A DNA stretch of 64,000 nucleotides from Loktanella sp. IMCC34160 (GTDB taxonomy: Bacteria > Pseudomonadota > Alphaproteobacteria > Rhodobacterales > Rhodobacteraceae). Each line of letters opens with the position of its first letter. Position 1 is the stretch's first letter. The translations under genes and the position numbers were made by a program. The notes under the pieces are model-generated. The model was not told the origin of the DNA, ran no database searches, and worked only from the letters and a program-made list of their open reading frames with translations. Shown in pieces: positions 1 to 8,243 of the stretch. The stretch lies in assembly GCF_004145845.1 (NCBI RefSeq), contig NZ_SELP01000003.1:62001-126000 (forward strand), in the 5' to 3' direction.

Positions 1-390
1 TTCGGATTTGGCACGCTGGGCTATGCCCTGCCTGCGGCCATCGGCGGCAAGATCGGGGTCGGGGACCGGCCCGTGGTCGCTATCGCTGGGGACTACGGGT
101 TCCAGTATACGTTGCAAGAACTGGGCGTCGCGGTGGAACTGGGCCTGACCCTGCCGATCATCCTGTGGGACAACGGCAAGCTAGGAGAGATCGAGGCCAG
201 CATGGTTGCCGCCCAGATCGCGCCCAACGCGGTGATCCAGCGCAACCCGGATTTCTGCAAACTGGCCGAGGCCTACGGCGCCCGTTCCGCCGCGCCCCGC
301 AGCAAGGCCGCGTTCCAGAAAGCCGTTGCCGAGGCACTCTCTGCCGATGGTCCGACCCTGATCCACACGACCCCGGATTGCGGTCTCTGA
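1..390 (+). CDS. thiamine-pyrophosphate enzyme, C-terminal part (5' truncated by window)
   Basis: The reading frame is open from base 1 and ends with TGA at 388-390, so only about the last 129 residues are present. They form the C-terminal TPP-binding domain of the acetolactate synthase/decarboxylase superfamily. A G-Y-A-L-P-A-A-I segment precedes a GDY-GFQ-TLQEL block and ends in LPIILWDN, the position of the GDG-N metal/TPP motif. The third residue of the motif is Tyr (GDY) instead of the usual Gly. A biosynthetic acetolactate synthase, or a 2-oxo-acid decarboxylase such as 5-guanidino-2-oxopentanoate decarboxylase, are both possible; the substrate cannot be told from this fragment. A hairpin follows the stop codon. 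Confidence 0.8.
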   Translation, partial: FGFGTLGYALPAAIGGKIGVGDRPVVAIAGDYGFQYTLQELGVAVELGLTLPIILWDNGKLGEIEASMVAAQIAPNAVIQRNPDFCKLAEAYGARSAAPRSKAAFQKAVAEALSADGPTLIHTTPDCGL

Positions 391-411
391 AGGGCGAAAA
401 CTCCCTTCTTT
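389..411 (+). terminator. possible weak intrinsic terminator of the TPP enzyme gene
   Basis: A 6-bp stem GAAGGG (389-394) / CCCTTC (403-408) with an 8-nt loop is followed by TTT. It overlaps the stop codon, and the stem and U tract are short, so termination may be partial. Confidence 0.4.
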
Positions 412-493
412 CCAAGGCCCTTGTTTTCCTGTATTGCCCCGCCATCTGAGACGTGACGCTTGGGACCCCGGCGCATGAGATGATAGAGGGGTC

Positions 494-550
494 GGCGGCA
501 ATGGGGCCGCCATTGAAACGGAGGACCCGAGAGGGCTCGGGAGTGCCTCC
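494..550 (+). promoter_or_regulatory. pnp leader: two successive hairpins
   Basis: Hairpin 1 pairs GGCGGC (494-499) with GCCGCC (506-511). Hairpin 2 pairs CCCGAG (526-531) with CTCGGG (536-541) and is extended by an outer GGAGG (520-524)/CCTCC (546-550) stem with a small internal loop. The second hairpin ends 16 nt before the pnp start codon. In E. coli, pnp mRNA is autoregulated through RNase III cleavage of a leader hairpin followed by PNPase action; a similar role here is an inference from position and structure. Confidence 0.55.
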
Positions 551-566
551 AATCAGGATACGCTAG

Positions 567-2699
567 ATGTTCAACGAAGTGAAAAAATCCATCCAGTGGG
601 GGGAAGAAACCCTGACGCTGGAAACCGGCAAGGTTGCCCGTCAGGCTGACGGGTCGGTCATTGCCACGCTTGGCGAAACCTCGGTCATGGCCAACGTGAC
701 CTTTGCCAAGACCCAAAAGGAAGGTCAGGACTTCTTTCCGCTGACTGTCCACTACCAGGAAAAATACTACGCCGCCGGTAAAGTGCCGGGCGGCTTCTTC
801 AAGCGCGAGGCGCGGCCGACCGAAAAGGAAACGCTGACCGCCCGCCTGATCGACCGCCCGATCCGCCCGCTGTTCGTCGAAGGCTTCAAGAACGAAGTTC
901 TGGTGATGTGCACCGTGCTGAGCCACGACCTTGTCAACGACCCCGATATCGTCGCGATGATCGCCGCTTCGGCCGCGCTGACGATTTCCGGCGCGCCCTT
1001 CATGGGCCCGATCGCCGGCTGCCGCGTGGGCTACGAGGATGGCGATTACATCCTGAACCCGACTGTCGATGACATGCAGGGCCTGCGCAACAACCCCGAC
1101 CAGCGTCTGGACCTTGTTGTCGCCGGGACCAAAGACGCCGTGATGATGGTCGAATCCGAAGCTTACGAGCTGACGGAAGATGAAATGCTGGGCGCCGTGA
1201 CCTTTGCGCACGAACAGATCCAGCCGGTCATCGACCTGATCATCGACCTTGCCGAAGACGCCGCGAAAGAGCCCTTCGACTTCACCCCGCCGGATTACAG
1301 CGACATCCTTGCCGCCGTGACCGCCGCTGGCGAAGAGAAGATGCGCGCCGCCTATGCGATCACCGACAAGCAGGAACGTACTGCTGCCGTTGCCGCCGCC
1401 AAGGCCGAAATCAAAGACGCCCTGACCGAAGAACAGCTGGCCGACGCCAACCTTGGCACCGCGCTCAAGAAGCTGGAATCGAAGGTTCTGCGCGGCGATG
1501 TCGTCAAGCACGGGCGCCGTATTGACGGCCGCGCGCTGGACACCGTTCGCCCGATCGTCTGCGAAACCGGCCTTCTGCCCCGGACCCACGGGTCGGCCCT
1601 GTTCACCCGTGGTGAAACCCAGGGTCTGGTCGTGACCACCCTTGGCACCGGCGACGACGAACAGATCATCGACGCGCTGCATGGCAACTTCCGGTCCAAC
1701 TTCCTGCTGCACTACAACTTCCCGCCGTATTCGGTTGGCGAAGTTGGCCGCGTTGGGTCGCCCGGTCGTCGTGAAATCGGCCACGGCAAACTGGCATGGC
1801 GCGCCCTTCAGGCCGTTCTGCCCGCCGCGACCGACTTCCCCTACACCATCCGTCTGGTGTCCGAGATCACCGAATCGAACGGGTCGTCCTCCATGGCGTC
1901 CGTCTGTGGCGGCTCGCTGTCGATGATGGATGCGGGCGTTCCGCTCAAGTCCGCGGTTGCCGGTGTGGCCATGGGCCTCGTGCTGGAAGAAGATGGCTCT
2001 TATGCCGTTCTGACCGATATCCTTGGTGACGAAGACCACCTTGGCGACATGGACTTCAAAGTGGCCGGTACCGAAAACGGGATCACCTCGCTGCAGATGG
2101 ACATCAAGGTCGCCGGCATCACGCCCGAGATCATGAAGAAGGCCCTCGCTCAGGCGAAAGATGGCCGGATGCATATCCTTGGCGAGATGAACAAGGCCCT
2201 GTCCGGCGCTGGCGAATTCAGCGTCCATGCCCCGCGCATTGAAACGATGCAGATCCCGACCGACAAGATCCGTGAAGTGATCGGGTCCGGCGGCAAGGTC
2301 ATCCGCGAAATCGTGGAAGTCTCCGGTGCCAAGGTCGACATCAACGACGACGGCATCATCAAGATCGCAAGCCCGAACGGCGAAGCCATCCAGAAGGCCT
2401 ATGACATGATCTATGCGATCGTTGCAGAGCCGGAAGAAGGCGGGATCTACAAGGGCAAGGTCGTGAAGCTGGTCGATTTCGGCGCCTTCGTGAACTTCTT
2501 CGGCAAGCGCGACGGCCTTGTGCACGTCAGCCAGATCGAAAACCGCCGCCTGAACCATCCGTCGGATGTTCTGAAGGAAGGTCAGGAAGTCTGGGTCAAG
2601 CTTCTGGGCTTTGACGACCGCGGCAAGGTCCGCCTGTCGATGAAGATCGTCGATCAGGAAACCGGCGAAGAGATCAAGAAGGAAGAAGAAGCCGAGTGA
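567..2699 (+). CDS. pnp: polyribonucleotide nucleotidyltransferase (PNPase)
   Basis: This is a phosphorolytic 3'-5' exoribonuclease, a cytoplasmic trimer that takes part in mRNA decay and can add 3' tails. The 710 residues show the full family architecture. There are two RNase PH cores (about 10-140 and 320-545), the second carrying the [12 protein letters not shown] active-site block, with a helical linker between them. A KH domain has its GxxG loop at G573-G576 (GSGG), and a C-terminal S1 domain starts at about 625 ([18 protein letters not shown]). The ATG is preceded by AGGA (555-558). The usual upstream partner rpsO is absent. The leader hairpins suggest autoregulation, and a strong terminator follows. 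Confidence 0.98.
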   Translation: MFNEVKKSIQWGEETLTLETGKVARQADGSVIATLGETSVMANVTFAKTQKEGQDFFPLTVHYQEKYYAAGKVPGGFFKREARPTEKETLTARLIDRPIRPLFVEGFKNEVLVMCTVLSHDLVNDPDIVAMIAASAALTISGAPFMGPIAGCRVGYEDGDYILNPTVDDMQGLRNNPDQRLDLVVAGTKDAVMMVESEAYELTEDEMLGAVTFAHEQIQPVIDLIIDLAEDAAKEPFDFTPPDYSDILAAVTAAGEEKMRAAYAITDKQERTAAVAAAKAEIKDALTEEQLADANLGTALKKLESKVLRGDVVKHGRRIDGRALDTVRPIVCETGLLPRTHGSALFTRGETQGLVVTTLGTGDDEQIIDALHGNFRSNFLLHYNFPPYSVGEVGRVGSPGRREIGHGKLAWRALQAVLPAATDFPYTIRLVSEITESNGSSSMASVCGGSLSMMDAGVPLKSAVAGVAMGLVLEEDGSYAVLTDILGDEDHLGDMDFKVAGTENGITSLQMDIKVAGITPEIMKKALAQAKDGRMHILGEMNKALSGAGEFSVHAPRIETMQIPTDKIREVIGSGGKVIREIVEVSGAKVDINDDGIIKIASPNGEAIQKAYDMIYAIVAEPEEGGIYKGKVVKLVDFGAFVNFFGKRDGLVHVSQIENRRLNHPSDVLKEGQEVWVKLLGFDDRGKVRLSMKIVDQETGEEIKKEEEAE

Positions 2700-2723
2700 T
2701 CCGGCAGCTTCCTCTGGAAATAG

Positions 2724-2751
2724 AAAGGGCCCCGGTTTCGGGGCCCTTTTT
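2724..2751 (+). terminator. intrinsic terminator after pnp (probably bidirectional)
   Basis: A perfect 8-bp GC-rich stem GGGCCCCG (2727-2734) / CGGGGCCC (2739-2746) with loop GTTT is followed by TTTTT (2747-2751). AAA precedes it, so the opposite strand can use the same hairpin for the convergent peroxiredoxin gene that ends at 2767. Confidence 0.9.
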
Positions 2752-2766
2752 CGTTTCCCGGGTCGC

Positions 2767-3420
2767 TTAGCCCGGGTTCTTGGCGAACCGCAGGTAAGGC
2801 AGGCGCTTGTCCAGCGCGCCATACTTCGCCTCGGCCGCCGCGTCATCCAGCACCAGCGCCACGATCACATCATCGGCGCTGGTCCAGTTGGCGGGGGTCG
2901 CCAGCGGTTGGCCCCAGGTCCGCTGCAACCCGTCCAGCGCGCGCAGCACCTCGGCAAAGTTGCGGCCAACCGACATCGGGTAGGTCATGGTCAGTTGCAG
3001 CTTCTTGTCGGGCGAGATGATGAAGACCGACCGGACAGTCGCGGTATGGGCCGGGGTGCGGCCATCGGGCAGATAGGCCTCGGCCGGAAGCATGTCGAAC
3101 GCCTTGGCCACGGCAAGATCGGTGTCAGCGATGATCGGGAACCCGGCTTTTGCGCCAGAGAAGCCTTCGATATCGGCCTTCCACTTCACGTGCTCTTCCG
3201 CGCTGTCGACGGAAATGCCCATGACCTTGGTATCGCGCTTGGCCCATTCGTCGGCCAGTTGCGCAACGGCCCCGAATTCGGTGGTGCAAACCGGGGTGAA
3301 ATCCTTGGGGTGGCTGAACAGGATCGCCCAGCTGTCCCCGATCCAGTTGTGCAGGTCAAAGGTGCCCTGATCGGTTTCGACAGTCAGGTTCGGGACGGGA
3401 TCGTTGATGCGCAGGGCCAT
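2767..3420 (-). CDS. 1-Cys peroxiredoxin (Prx6-like)
   Basis: This enzyme reduces peroxides in the cytoplasm. The peroxidatic motif PxxxTxxC is present as P38, T42, C45 (HPKDFTPVC). C45 is the only cysteine in the 217 residues, which fits the 1-Cys Prx6 subfamily, whose resolving thiol is supplied by another molecule. The C-terminal extension (residues about 160-217) is also typical of Prx6. A good SD (AAGGAG) precedes the ATG. The gene is divergent from an aldehyde dehydrogenase, and the shared 124-bp intergenic region holds two short palindromes that may be operator sites. Confidence 0.93.
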   Translation of the reverse strand: MALRINDPVPNLTVETDQGTFDLHNWIGDSWAILFSHPKDFTPVCTTEFGAVAQLADEWAKRDTKVMGISVDSAEEHVKWKADIEGFSGAKAGFPIIADTDLAVAKAFDMLPAEAYLPDGRTPAHTATVRSVFIISPDKKLQLTMTYPMSVGRNFAEVLRALDGLQRTWGQPLATPANWTSADDVIVALVLDDAAAEAKYGALDKRLPYLRFAKNPG

Positions 3421-3463
3421 AGGGGCGCTCCTTCGTGATTGTTTCGTTGGGTCCGATATATTC

Positions 3464-3516
3464 GCGACATTCCCCTGTCGCTAGGCCCCTTGCGGAACTG
3501 TCGCACCCCTGACAGT
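3464..3516. promoter_or_regulatory. two palindromes in the divergent peroxiredoxin/aldehyde dehydrogenase promoter region
   Basis: Palindrome 1 is GCGACA (3464-3469)-N6-TGTCGC (3476-3481). Palindrome 2 is ACTGTC (3497-3502)-N8-GACAGT (3511-3516). The string CTGTCGC occurs in both (3475-3481 and 3498-3504), 23 bp apart. Its position between divergent starts suggests a shared regulator; the binding protein is unknown. Confidence 0.35.
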
Positions 3517-3544
3517 CTCGGCCCGAAATTCAGACAGGTGCACC

Positions 3545-4990
3545 ATGATCGAAAAGCGCGAATTCTATATCAACGGCCAGTGGGTCGCCCCGGCCACCCC
3601 CCGCGATCACGACGTGATCGACCCCTCCACCGAAGAGGTCTGCGCGATCATCTCGCTGGGGGATCAGGCCGATACGGACGCCGCCGTTGCCGCCGCCAAG
3701 GCCGCCTTTCCGGCATGGGCCGCAACGCCGCCGGCATCCCGTCGGGCCTATGTCGAAAAGATCCTCGAACAATACGAGGCCCGGAAAGAGGAGATGGCGC
3801 AGGCGATCAGCCTTGAGATGGGCGCGCCCATCGACATGTCCCGCGACAGTCAGGCGCCCTGCCTGCCCTGGCATCTTGAAAACTTCCTGACCGCCTTCGA
3901 TCAGATCGAATGGATCCGCCCGCTGGGTCCGCACGCTCCGAACGATCGGATTTCGATGGAGCCCATCGGCGTTGTCGGCCTGATCACCCCGTGGAACTGG
4001 CCGATGAACCAGGTGACACTGAAGGTCATTCCGGCACTTCTGGCAGGCTGCCCCTGCGTGCTGAAACCGTCGGAAGAAGCGCCGTTGTCGTCGCTGCTCT
4101 TTGCCGAGTTCTGCCATGACGCAGGCCTGCCTGCCGGGGTCTTCAACCTTGTAAATGGCGATGGGGTCGGGGTCGGGTCGCAACTGTCGTCGCACCCGGA
4201 TGTCGAAATGATCTCGTTCACCGGATCGACCCGCGCAGGCCGCGCCATTTCCAAGGCGGCGGCGGAAACGATGAAACGTGTGACGCTGGAACTGGGCGGC
4301 AAGGGCGCGAACCTTGTCTTTGCCGATGCCGATGCCAAGGCGGTCAAGCGGGGCGCTCTGCACTGCTTCAACAACTCGGGCCAGTCCTGCAACGCGCCGA
4401 CGCGGATGCTGGTGGAACGCTCCTACTATGACGAGGCGGTCGAGATCGCCCGCGAGGTTGCCGAGGCGACCAAGGTCGGCCCGGCCTCTGAATCCGGTCG
4501 CCACATCGGGCCGGTCGTGAACAAGCGCCAATGGGACCAGATCCAGGGCTACATCCAGAAGGGCATCGACGAAGGCGCGCGGCTTGTCGCCGGTGGTTTG
4601 GGCCTGCCGGAAGGGATGAACAAGGGTTACTACGTCCGGCCCACGGTCTTTGCCGATGTGACCCCCGGCATGACCATCGAGAAAGAGGAAATCTTTGGCC
4701 CGGTCCTGTCGATCATCCCCTTCGACACCGAAGAACAGGCCGTGCAGATCGCCAACGACACGATCTACGGCCTGACCAACTATGTCCAAAGCAGCGACGG
4801 CGCGCGGCGCAACCGTCTGGCACGTCAGCTACGGTCCGGCATGGTCGAGATGAACGGCCAGAGCCGCGGCGCGGGCTCCCCCTTTGGCGGGGTCAAGGCC
4901 AGCGGCCGCGCCCGCGAAGGCGGCGTCTGGGGGATCGAGGAATTCCTGGAGGCCAAGGCGATTTCCGGCTGGGACCCTTCTGCCGAATAA
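3545..4990 (+). CDS. NAD(P)-dependent aldehyde dehydrogenase family protein
   Basis: The enzyme oxidises an aldehyde to the acid with NAD(P)+. Its 481 residues have the normal ALDH length. The Rossmann part includes FTGSTRAGR, the general-base Glu is E249 in LELGGKGANLVF, and the catalytic Cys is C282 in the block SGQSCNAPTR. The C-terminal block with EEIFGPVLSIIPF is also present. The substrate cannot be assigned from sequence alone. Divergence from a peroxiredoxin gene is compatible with removal of toxic or oxidation-derived aldehydes, but that is an inference. A GC-rich hairpin follows the stop. Confidence 0.93.
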   Translation: MIEKREFYINGQWVAPATPRDHDVIDPSTEEVCAIISLGDQADTDAAVAAAKAAFPAWAATPPASRRAYVEKILEQYEARKEEMAQAISLEMGAPIDMSRDSQAPCLPWHLENFLTAFDQIEWIRPLGPHAPNDRISMEPIGVVGLITPWNWPMNQVTLKVIPALLAGCPCVLKPSEEAPLSSLLFAEFCHDAGLPAGVFNLVNGDGVGVGSQLSSHPDVEMISFTGSTRAGRAISKAAAETMKRVTLELGGKGANLVFADADAKAVKRGALHCFNNSGQSCNAPTRMLVERSYYDEAVEIAREVAEATKVGPASESGRHIGPVVNKRQWDQIQGYIQKGIDEGARLVAGGLGLPEGMNKGYYVRPTVFADVTPGMTIEKEEIFGPVLSIIPFDTEEQAVQIANDTIYGLTNYVQSSDGARRNRLARQLRSGMVEMNGQSRGAGSPFGGVKASGRAREGGVWGIEEFLEAKAISGWDPSAE

Positions 4991-5002
4991 CCGGAAAAGA
5001 AA

Positions 5003-5027
5003 CGGGGGCCTTCGGGCCCCCGGTTTC
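5003..5027. terminator. hairpin terminator shared by convergent aldehyde dehydrogenase and rluA genes
   Basis: An 8-bp stem CGGGGGCC (5003-5010) / GGCCCCCG (5015-5022) closes on a TTCG tetraloop. GTTTCGTT follows on the plus strand. On the minus strand the hairpin is followed by a T-rich run (complement of 4994-5002), so it probably serves both genes. Confidence 0.8.
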
Positions 5028-5029
5028 GT

Positions 5030-5677
5030 TCAGAATGGCACCTTGGCCTTGAACCGCACCCCTTGTCCCCCGTCCGGGTGCCGAAGTTGCAGCGTTTCGG
5101 AATGCAGCATCATCCGGGGGAAATCCAGGGCGGGGCCGGTGGCATAGAACGGGTCACCAAGAATCGGATGGCCGATTTCCTTCATATGCACCCGCAACTG
5201 ATGTGATCGCCCGGTCTTGGGAAACAACCGGACCCGGCTTTCGCCATTGCCGACCTTGACCCGCTTCCAGTCGGTATGGGCGGGCTTGCCGTTCTCGTGG
5301 TCGACATGCTGTAGCGGACGGTTCGGCCAGTCGACGATCAGGGGCAGGTCAATCGTGCCTTCCTTTTCCGTCATCTCGCCCCAGACCCGCGCGACATAGG
5401 TCTTTTTCGCCTGACGCTTTTCAAATTGCAGTCCAAGGTGACGCTGCGCGTGGGGGGTCAGGGCAAAGACCATCACGCCCGAGGTGTCCCGGTCCAGCCG
5501 ATGCACCAGAAGCGCCTGAGGAAAGGCCCCCTGCACCCGCGACAGCAGGCAATCGGCCAGATGGTCCCCCTTGCCGGGGACCGACAGGAGGCCCGCAGGC
5601 TTGTCCACGATCAACAATTCGTGGTCGTCATGCAGAACGACCAGCGGGTCGGTCGGCGGGTTGTAGTCGCTGCTCAT
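5030..5677 (-). CDS. rluA: RluA-type dual-specificity RNA pseudouridine synthase
   Basis: This enzyme isomerises uridine to pseudouridine. E. coli RluA acts on 23S rRNA U746 and tRNA U32. The match to RluA is close along the length: N-terminal YNPP, GLLSVPG, the catalytic HRLDRDTSG with D62, LPLIVDWPNRP, GKPAHT and GRSHQLRVH, then LGDPFYA. There is no S4 domain, as expected for RluA rather than RluB/C/D. I chose the ATG at 5677 (MSSDYNPP), giving 215 residues. An in-frame extension upstream is Pro/Gly-rich and reads through the palindromic repeat at 5694-5715. Confidence 0.9.
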   Translation of the reverse strand: MSSDYNPPTDPLVVLHDDHELLIVDKPAGLLSVPGKGDHLADCLLSRVQGAFPQALLVHRLDRDTSGVMVFALTPHAQRHLGLQFEKRQAKKTYVARVWGEMTEKEGTIDLPLIVDWPNRPLQHVDHENGKPAHTDWKRVKVGNGESRVRLFPKTGRSHQLRVHMKEIGHPILGDPFYATGPALDFPRMMLHSETLQLRHPDGGQGVRFKAKVPF

Positions 5678-5693
5678 TCCGGGCCTCGGTGGG

Positions 5694-5715
5694 GGTGGGT
5701 CAAGACCCACCTTAC
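5694..5715. repeat. palindromic intergenic repeat, copy 1
   Basis: A perfect 8-bp inverted repeat GGTGGGTC (5694-5701)-AA-GACCCACC (5704-5711) is followed by TTAC. Nearly the same unit, with the same TTAC flank, occurs at 24394-24415. It lies between rluA and the flavoprotein gene. Confidence 0.7.
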
Positions 5716-5749
5716 CACCACAGCCCGGGCCGGGCCGCAACCCGGCATG

Positions 5750-8197
5750 TCACGCCTTGGTGCGGGCGCCGGTCGGGTCGTACATCGGTTTCAGCGATGC
5801 CTCGGCCCGGACACGGGTGCCCATCACGTCAATCTCGTAGGTTGAGGCCAGAACCTCTGCCGCGCTTTCGCCGGCGCAGGGCACATAGCCCATGCCGATT
5901 GCACCGCCCAGATGATGACCATAGGCCCCCGACGACAAATAGCCCACGATCTCGCCATCCCGGATCAGCGGTTCGTTGTGATAAAGCAGCGGTTCAGGGT
6001 CGGTCAGGCGGAATTGGACAAGGCGCTTTTCCAGCCCCTTTTCCTTTTTCGCCAGAACCGCATCGCGGCCGATGAAGTCGGGTTTGTCGGTCTTCACCGC
6101 GAACCCCAGCCCGGCCTCAAGCACGTGATCTTCGCAGGTGATGTCGTGGCCGAAATGGCGGAACGCCTTTTCGATCCGGCAGCAATCCATCACATGCATC
6201 CCGCACAGCTTTAGCCCGTGGTCCTGCCCGGCTTGCCAGAGCGTCTCGAACGCGTGGCCTGCCATGTCGGCGCTGACGTAGATCTCCCAGCCAAGTTCAC
6301 CGACGTAGGACACGCGGTGCACCCGGGCGAGGCCCATGCCCAACTCGATCTCCTGTGCGGTGCCGAACGGGTTTGCTTCGTTCGAGAAATCGTTCGGCGA
6401 TACGGCCTGCAGAACCGCACGGGCGTTCGGGCCCATGACAGCCAATACGCCTTCGCCCGCGGTCACATCGGTAATGACGACATGTTCGTCCCGCAGGTGC
6501 CGCTGCACCCAGGCCTGATCGGCCTGTCGGGTCGCGGCAGGGGTGACGACCAGATAGGCGGTCTCGGACAGGCGGGTCACAGTGACATCCGCCTCGATCC
6601 CGGCGGCGGAGTTCAGGAACTGGGTATAAACGATCCGGCCCACCGGAACGGCGACATCCGCCCCGCAGATCCGGTTCAGGAACCGTTCCGCATCGCGCCC
6701 TTCGACCCGCAGCTTCCCGAAGGACGACATATCGTACATCCCCACCCCGGTGCGGATCGCCACATGTTCGGCGGCGACGTTGTCAAAGAAGTTCTGCCGC
6801 CGCCAGCTGTAGCGATACTCGGCCTCTTGCCCCGGATTGGCGTACCAGTTTGCGCGTTCCCAGCCCGACAATTCACCAAAGACCGCGCCCTTCTCGGCCA
6901 GTTGCGCGTGAAACGGGGTCCGCCGGACGCCGCGCGCGGTGGCCTTCTGCCGATAGGGGAAGTGATCGGCATAAAGCAGACCCAGCGTTTCCTTCGACCG
7001 TTCAAACAGGTAGTGTTTGTTGCCCTGAAACGGCTGCATCCGGCTGATGTCCACATCGCCCAGATCAAAGGGCTTTTCGCCACTGTCCATCCAGAGGGAC
7101 AGCGCATGCCCTGCCCCACCCGCCGACTGGATGCCGATGGAATTGAACCCGGCCGCGACCCAGACGTTGTCCATCTCGGGCGCAAGGCCAAGGTGATAGG
7201 CGTCGTCGGGCGTGAAACTTTCCGGGCCGTTGAAGAAGGTGTGAATGCCCGCCTCCGCCAGCATCGGCAGTCGGTTGACCGCCGCCTCGAGGATCGGTTC
7301 GAAATGGTCGAAATCTTCGGGCAGCTGGTCGAATTCAAAGCTGTCGGGGATGCCGTCCATACCCCAGGGCTTTGCATTGGGTTCAAACGCGCCCAGCATC
7401 ATCTTGCCCGCGTCTTCCTTGTAATAGGCGCATTCATCCGGCACACGCAGCACCGGCATCTGGGTCAGCCCTTCGATGGGTTCGGACACGATGTAGAAAT
7501 GTTCGCAGGCGTGCAGCGGCACGTTAATCCCGGCCATCCGTCCCACCTCGTGCCCCCACATGCCGGCACAGTTCACGATCATATCGCAGGCGATATGGCC
7601 CTGATCCGACCCATCGTCCGATGCCCAGTCCACCCCGGTCACGCGGCGGCCTTCCTTGCGGATGCCGGTCACCTTGGTCCGTTCGGATACCACCGCGCCC
7701 CGCATCCGCGCGCCCTTGGCCAGCGCCAGCGCGATATTGGCCGGATCGGCCTGCCCGTCGGTCGGAAGCCAGACGCCCCCTGTCACCCCGTCAATGTTCA
7801 AATGCGGATAGCGGTCCTTGACCTCGGCCGGGGACAGTTCTTCGACCGGGACGCCAAAGGCGCGGGCCATGGCGGCGTTGCGGTAAAGTTCCTCCAGCCG
7901 CTCGCCCGTCAGCGCCGCCGACACCGACCCAACCTGCCGGAACCCGGTGGCAACGCCGGTTTCGGCCTCAAGCCCGGTGTAAAGTTCGGCGGAATAGCGG
8001 GCCAGCTTGGTCATGTTGGACGAGGCCCGCAACTGACCGATCAGCCCCGCAGCGTGCCATGTGGTGCCGCTGGTCAGTTGCTTGCGTTCCAGCAGAACCA
8101 CATCGGTCCAACCGAGTTTGGTGAGGTGATAGGCCACCGAGCAACCAACCACGCCACCGCCGATGATGACAACACGCGCATTCGAGGGGAGAGCCAT
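5750..8197 (-). CDS. dimethylglycine/sarcosine dehydrogenase-like flavoprotein (DAO + GcvT domains), paralogue 1
   Basis: The 815-residue protein has an N-terminal FAD-binding DAO domain (IIGGGVVGCSVAYHLTKLGW). It carries a TWHAAG block with H48, the position where FAD is covalently attached in mammalian dimethylglycine dehydrogenase. The C-terminal half is GcvT/aminomethyltransferase-like, with a C-terminal GCV_T_C-type barrel. Family members oxidatively demethylate N-methylglycines and pass the one-carbon unit to tetrahydrofolate. The gene follows its paralogue by 46 bp and closes the regulator-GFA-flavoprotein operon. The exact N-methyl substrate is not known. Confidence 0.88.
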   Translation of the reverse strand: MALPSNARVVIIGGGVVGCSVAYHLTKLGWTDVVLLERKQLTSGTTWHAAGLIGQLRASSNMTKLARYSAELYTGLEAETGVATGFRQVGSVSAALTGERLEELYRNAAMARAFGVPVEELSPAEVKDRYPHLNIDGVTGGVWLPTDGQADPANIALALAKGARMRGAVVSERTKVTGIRKEGRRVTGVDWASDDGSDQGHIACDMIVNCAGMWGHEVGRMAGINVPLHACEHFYIVSEPIEGLTQMPVLRVPDECAYYKEDAGKMMLGAFEPNAKPWGMDGIPDSFEFDQLPEDFDHFEPILEAAVNRLPMLAEAGIHTFFNGPESFTPDDAYHLGLAPEMDNVWVAAGFNSIGIQSAGGAGHALSLWMDSGEKPFDLGDVDISRMQPFQGNKHYLFERSKETLGLLYADHFPYRQKATARGVRRTPFHAQLAEKGAVFGELSGWERANWYANPGQEAEYRYSWRRQNFFDNVAAEHVAIRTGVGMYDMSSFGKLRVEGRDAERFLNRICGADVAVPVGRIVYTQFLNSAAGIEADVTVTRLSETAYLVVTPAATRQADQAWVQRHLRDEHVVITDVTAGEGVLAVMGPNARAVLQAVSPNDFSNEANPFGTAQEIELGMGLARVHRVSYVGELGWEIYVSADMAGHAFETLWQAGQDHGLKLCGMHVMDCCRIEKAFRHFGHDITCEDHVLEAGLGFAVKTDKPDFIGRDAVLAKKEKGLEKRLVQFRLTDPEPLLYHNEPLIRDGEIVGYLSSGAYGHHLGGAIGMGYVPCAGESAAEVLASTYEIDVMGTRVRAEASLKPMYDPTGARTKA

Positions 8198-8243
8198 CTG
8201 ACTTTATCCGTTCTTGATCAGGTTTGAGGGAGGACTGGGGCCG

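Noticed and set aside
273-2846. 857-codon open frame on the minus strand antisense to pnp
   Set aside because: It lies opposite a clear pnp gene. Its translation is His/Asp/Gly-rich with no domain, a typical GC-bias shadow.
6218-8227. 669-codon plus-strand open frame
   Set aside because: It is antisense to the flavoprotein at 5750-8197, which has a complete DAO-GcvT architecture; the plus-strand translation has no recognisable motif.
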